Positions 6,086 through 6,262 of a stretch of 6,262 bases of DNA are shown in pieces. The notes under the pieces are model-generated. The model was not told where the DNA came from. It did no database searches and was given only the letters and a program-made list of their open reading frames with translations. Location of the stretch: positions 1-6,262 of the forward strand of contig CAJTLE010000145.1 of the NCBI GenBank assembly GCA_910577085.1, written 5' to 3'. Every line of letters starts with the position of its first letter. The first letter of the stretch is position 1. This DNA comes from an uncultured Allobaculum sp. (GTDB lineage: Bacteria; Bacillota_I; Bacilli_A; Erysipelotrichales; Erysipelotrichaceae). A program made the translations under genes and the position numbers.

Positions 6086-6139
6086 AAAAACTGCTGCTTG
6101 AGCGAGCACGTAAAAACGTCTCGATAAGCAGCAGTTTTT
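6086..6139. terminator. Strong bidirectional intrinsic terminator
   Basis: AAAAACTGCTGCTT (6086-6099) pairs perfectly with AAGCAGCAGTTTTT (6126-6139), 14 pairs. The interior continues as CGAG with CTCG (one bulged C) and ACGT with ACGT around AAAA, so nearly the whole 54 nt fold back. A and T tracts on both sides allow use in both directions: downstream of the carboxypeptidase gene and of the minus-strand transposase, whose stop codon (6140-6138) overlaps the stem. Confidence 0.9.
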
Positions 6140-6262
6140 ATTTTGCTTGACTTATTGGAATTGGCTTCTCGTAAATTTTCAGGCAGGTCTGGTAGACGTT
6201 GTCTCCTTTCATCCGGGCTGATTGAAGAACCGTGTAGACAGCCGCAATATTTTCGGCTCCTT
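6138..6262 (-). CDS. C-terminal end of an IS66-like transposase (partial)
   Basis: Forty residues enter from the right edge, from codon 6260-6258 to the TAA at 6140-6138. The sequence GAENIAAVYTVLQSARMKG, then NVYQTCLKIYEK, matches the style of the IS66 C-terminal segment (typically GAxxSAxxYSLIETAKxNGL followed by a Tyr/Leu-rich helix). In those transposases this segment follows the last catalytic Glu, which would lie outside the window. Whether the full gene is intact cannot be told. Its stop codon runs directly into the hairpin at 6086-6139. Confidence 0.55.
   Translation of the reverse strand, partial: GAENIAAVYTVLQSARMKGDNVYQTCLKIYEKPIPISQAK

Overview
The window looks like a chromosomal stretch from a low-to-mid GC Gram-positive bacterium (Bacillota). 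The support is purine-rich Shine-Dalgarno sequences, a TTG start, a comEA-comEC competence pair, a lipoprotein VanY-type carboxypeptidase and U-tailed intrinsic terminators. An Erysipelotrichia-like source is possible, but that is only an impression from base composition and gene style.

Layout: positions 1-497 hold no convincing protein gene. They do contain a well-formed candidate small RNA on the minus strand (about 336 down to 238), with its own extended -10 promoter, an 8-bp closing stem and a run of eight U. Positions 498-3030 carry comEA and comEC on the plus strand, overlapping by 32 nt, with comEC starting at TTG. Together they encode the DNA receptor and inner-membrane channel of natural transformation. 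A hairpin at 3075-3104 with A and T tracts on its two sides ends comEC and also the convergent minus-strand genes.

The minus-strand group at 4321-3182 consists of an esterase relic (in-frame amber codon 40, missing middle and C-terminus), then two small genes joined by an ATGA overlap. The first of these has a weak RelE/ParE-like look.

Positions 4322-5083 have no convincing gene but are full of structure: two adjacent long inverted repeats, one with two competing pairing partners, followed by a degenerate 138-nt-period tandem repeat with small hairpins. This is the least explained part of the window.

Positions 5084-5974 encode a secreted lipoprotein D-alanyl-D-alanine carboxypeptidase-like enzyme on the plus strand. 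It is followed by a strong bidirectional hairpin at 6086-6139, which also serves the C-terminal end of an IS66-like transposase entering on the minus strand from the right edge. The esterase relic, the transposase end and the repeats suggest that everything right of comEC is a plastic accessory region.
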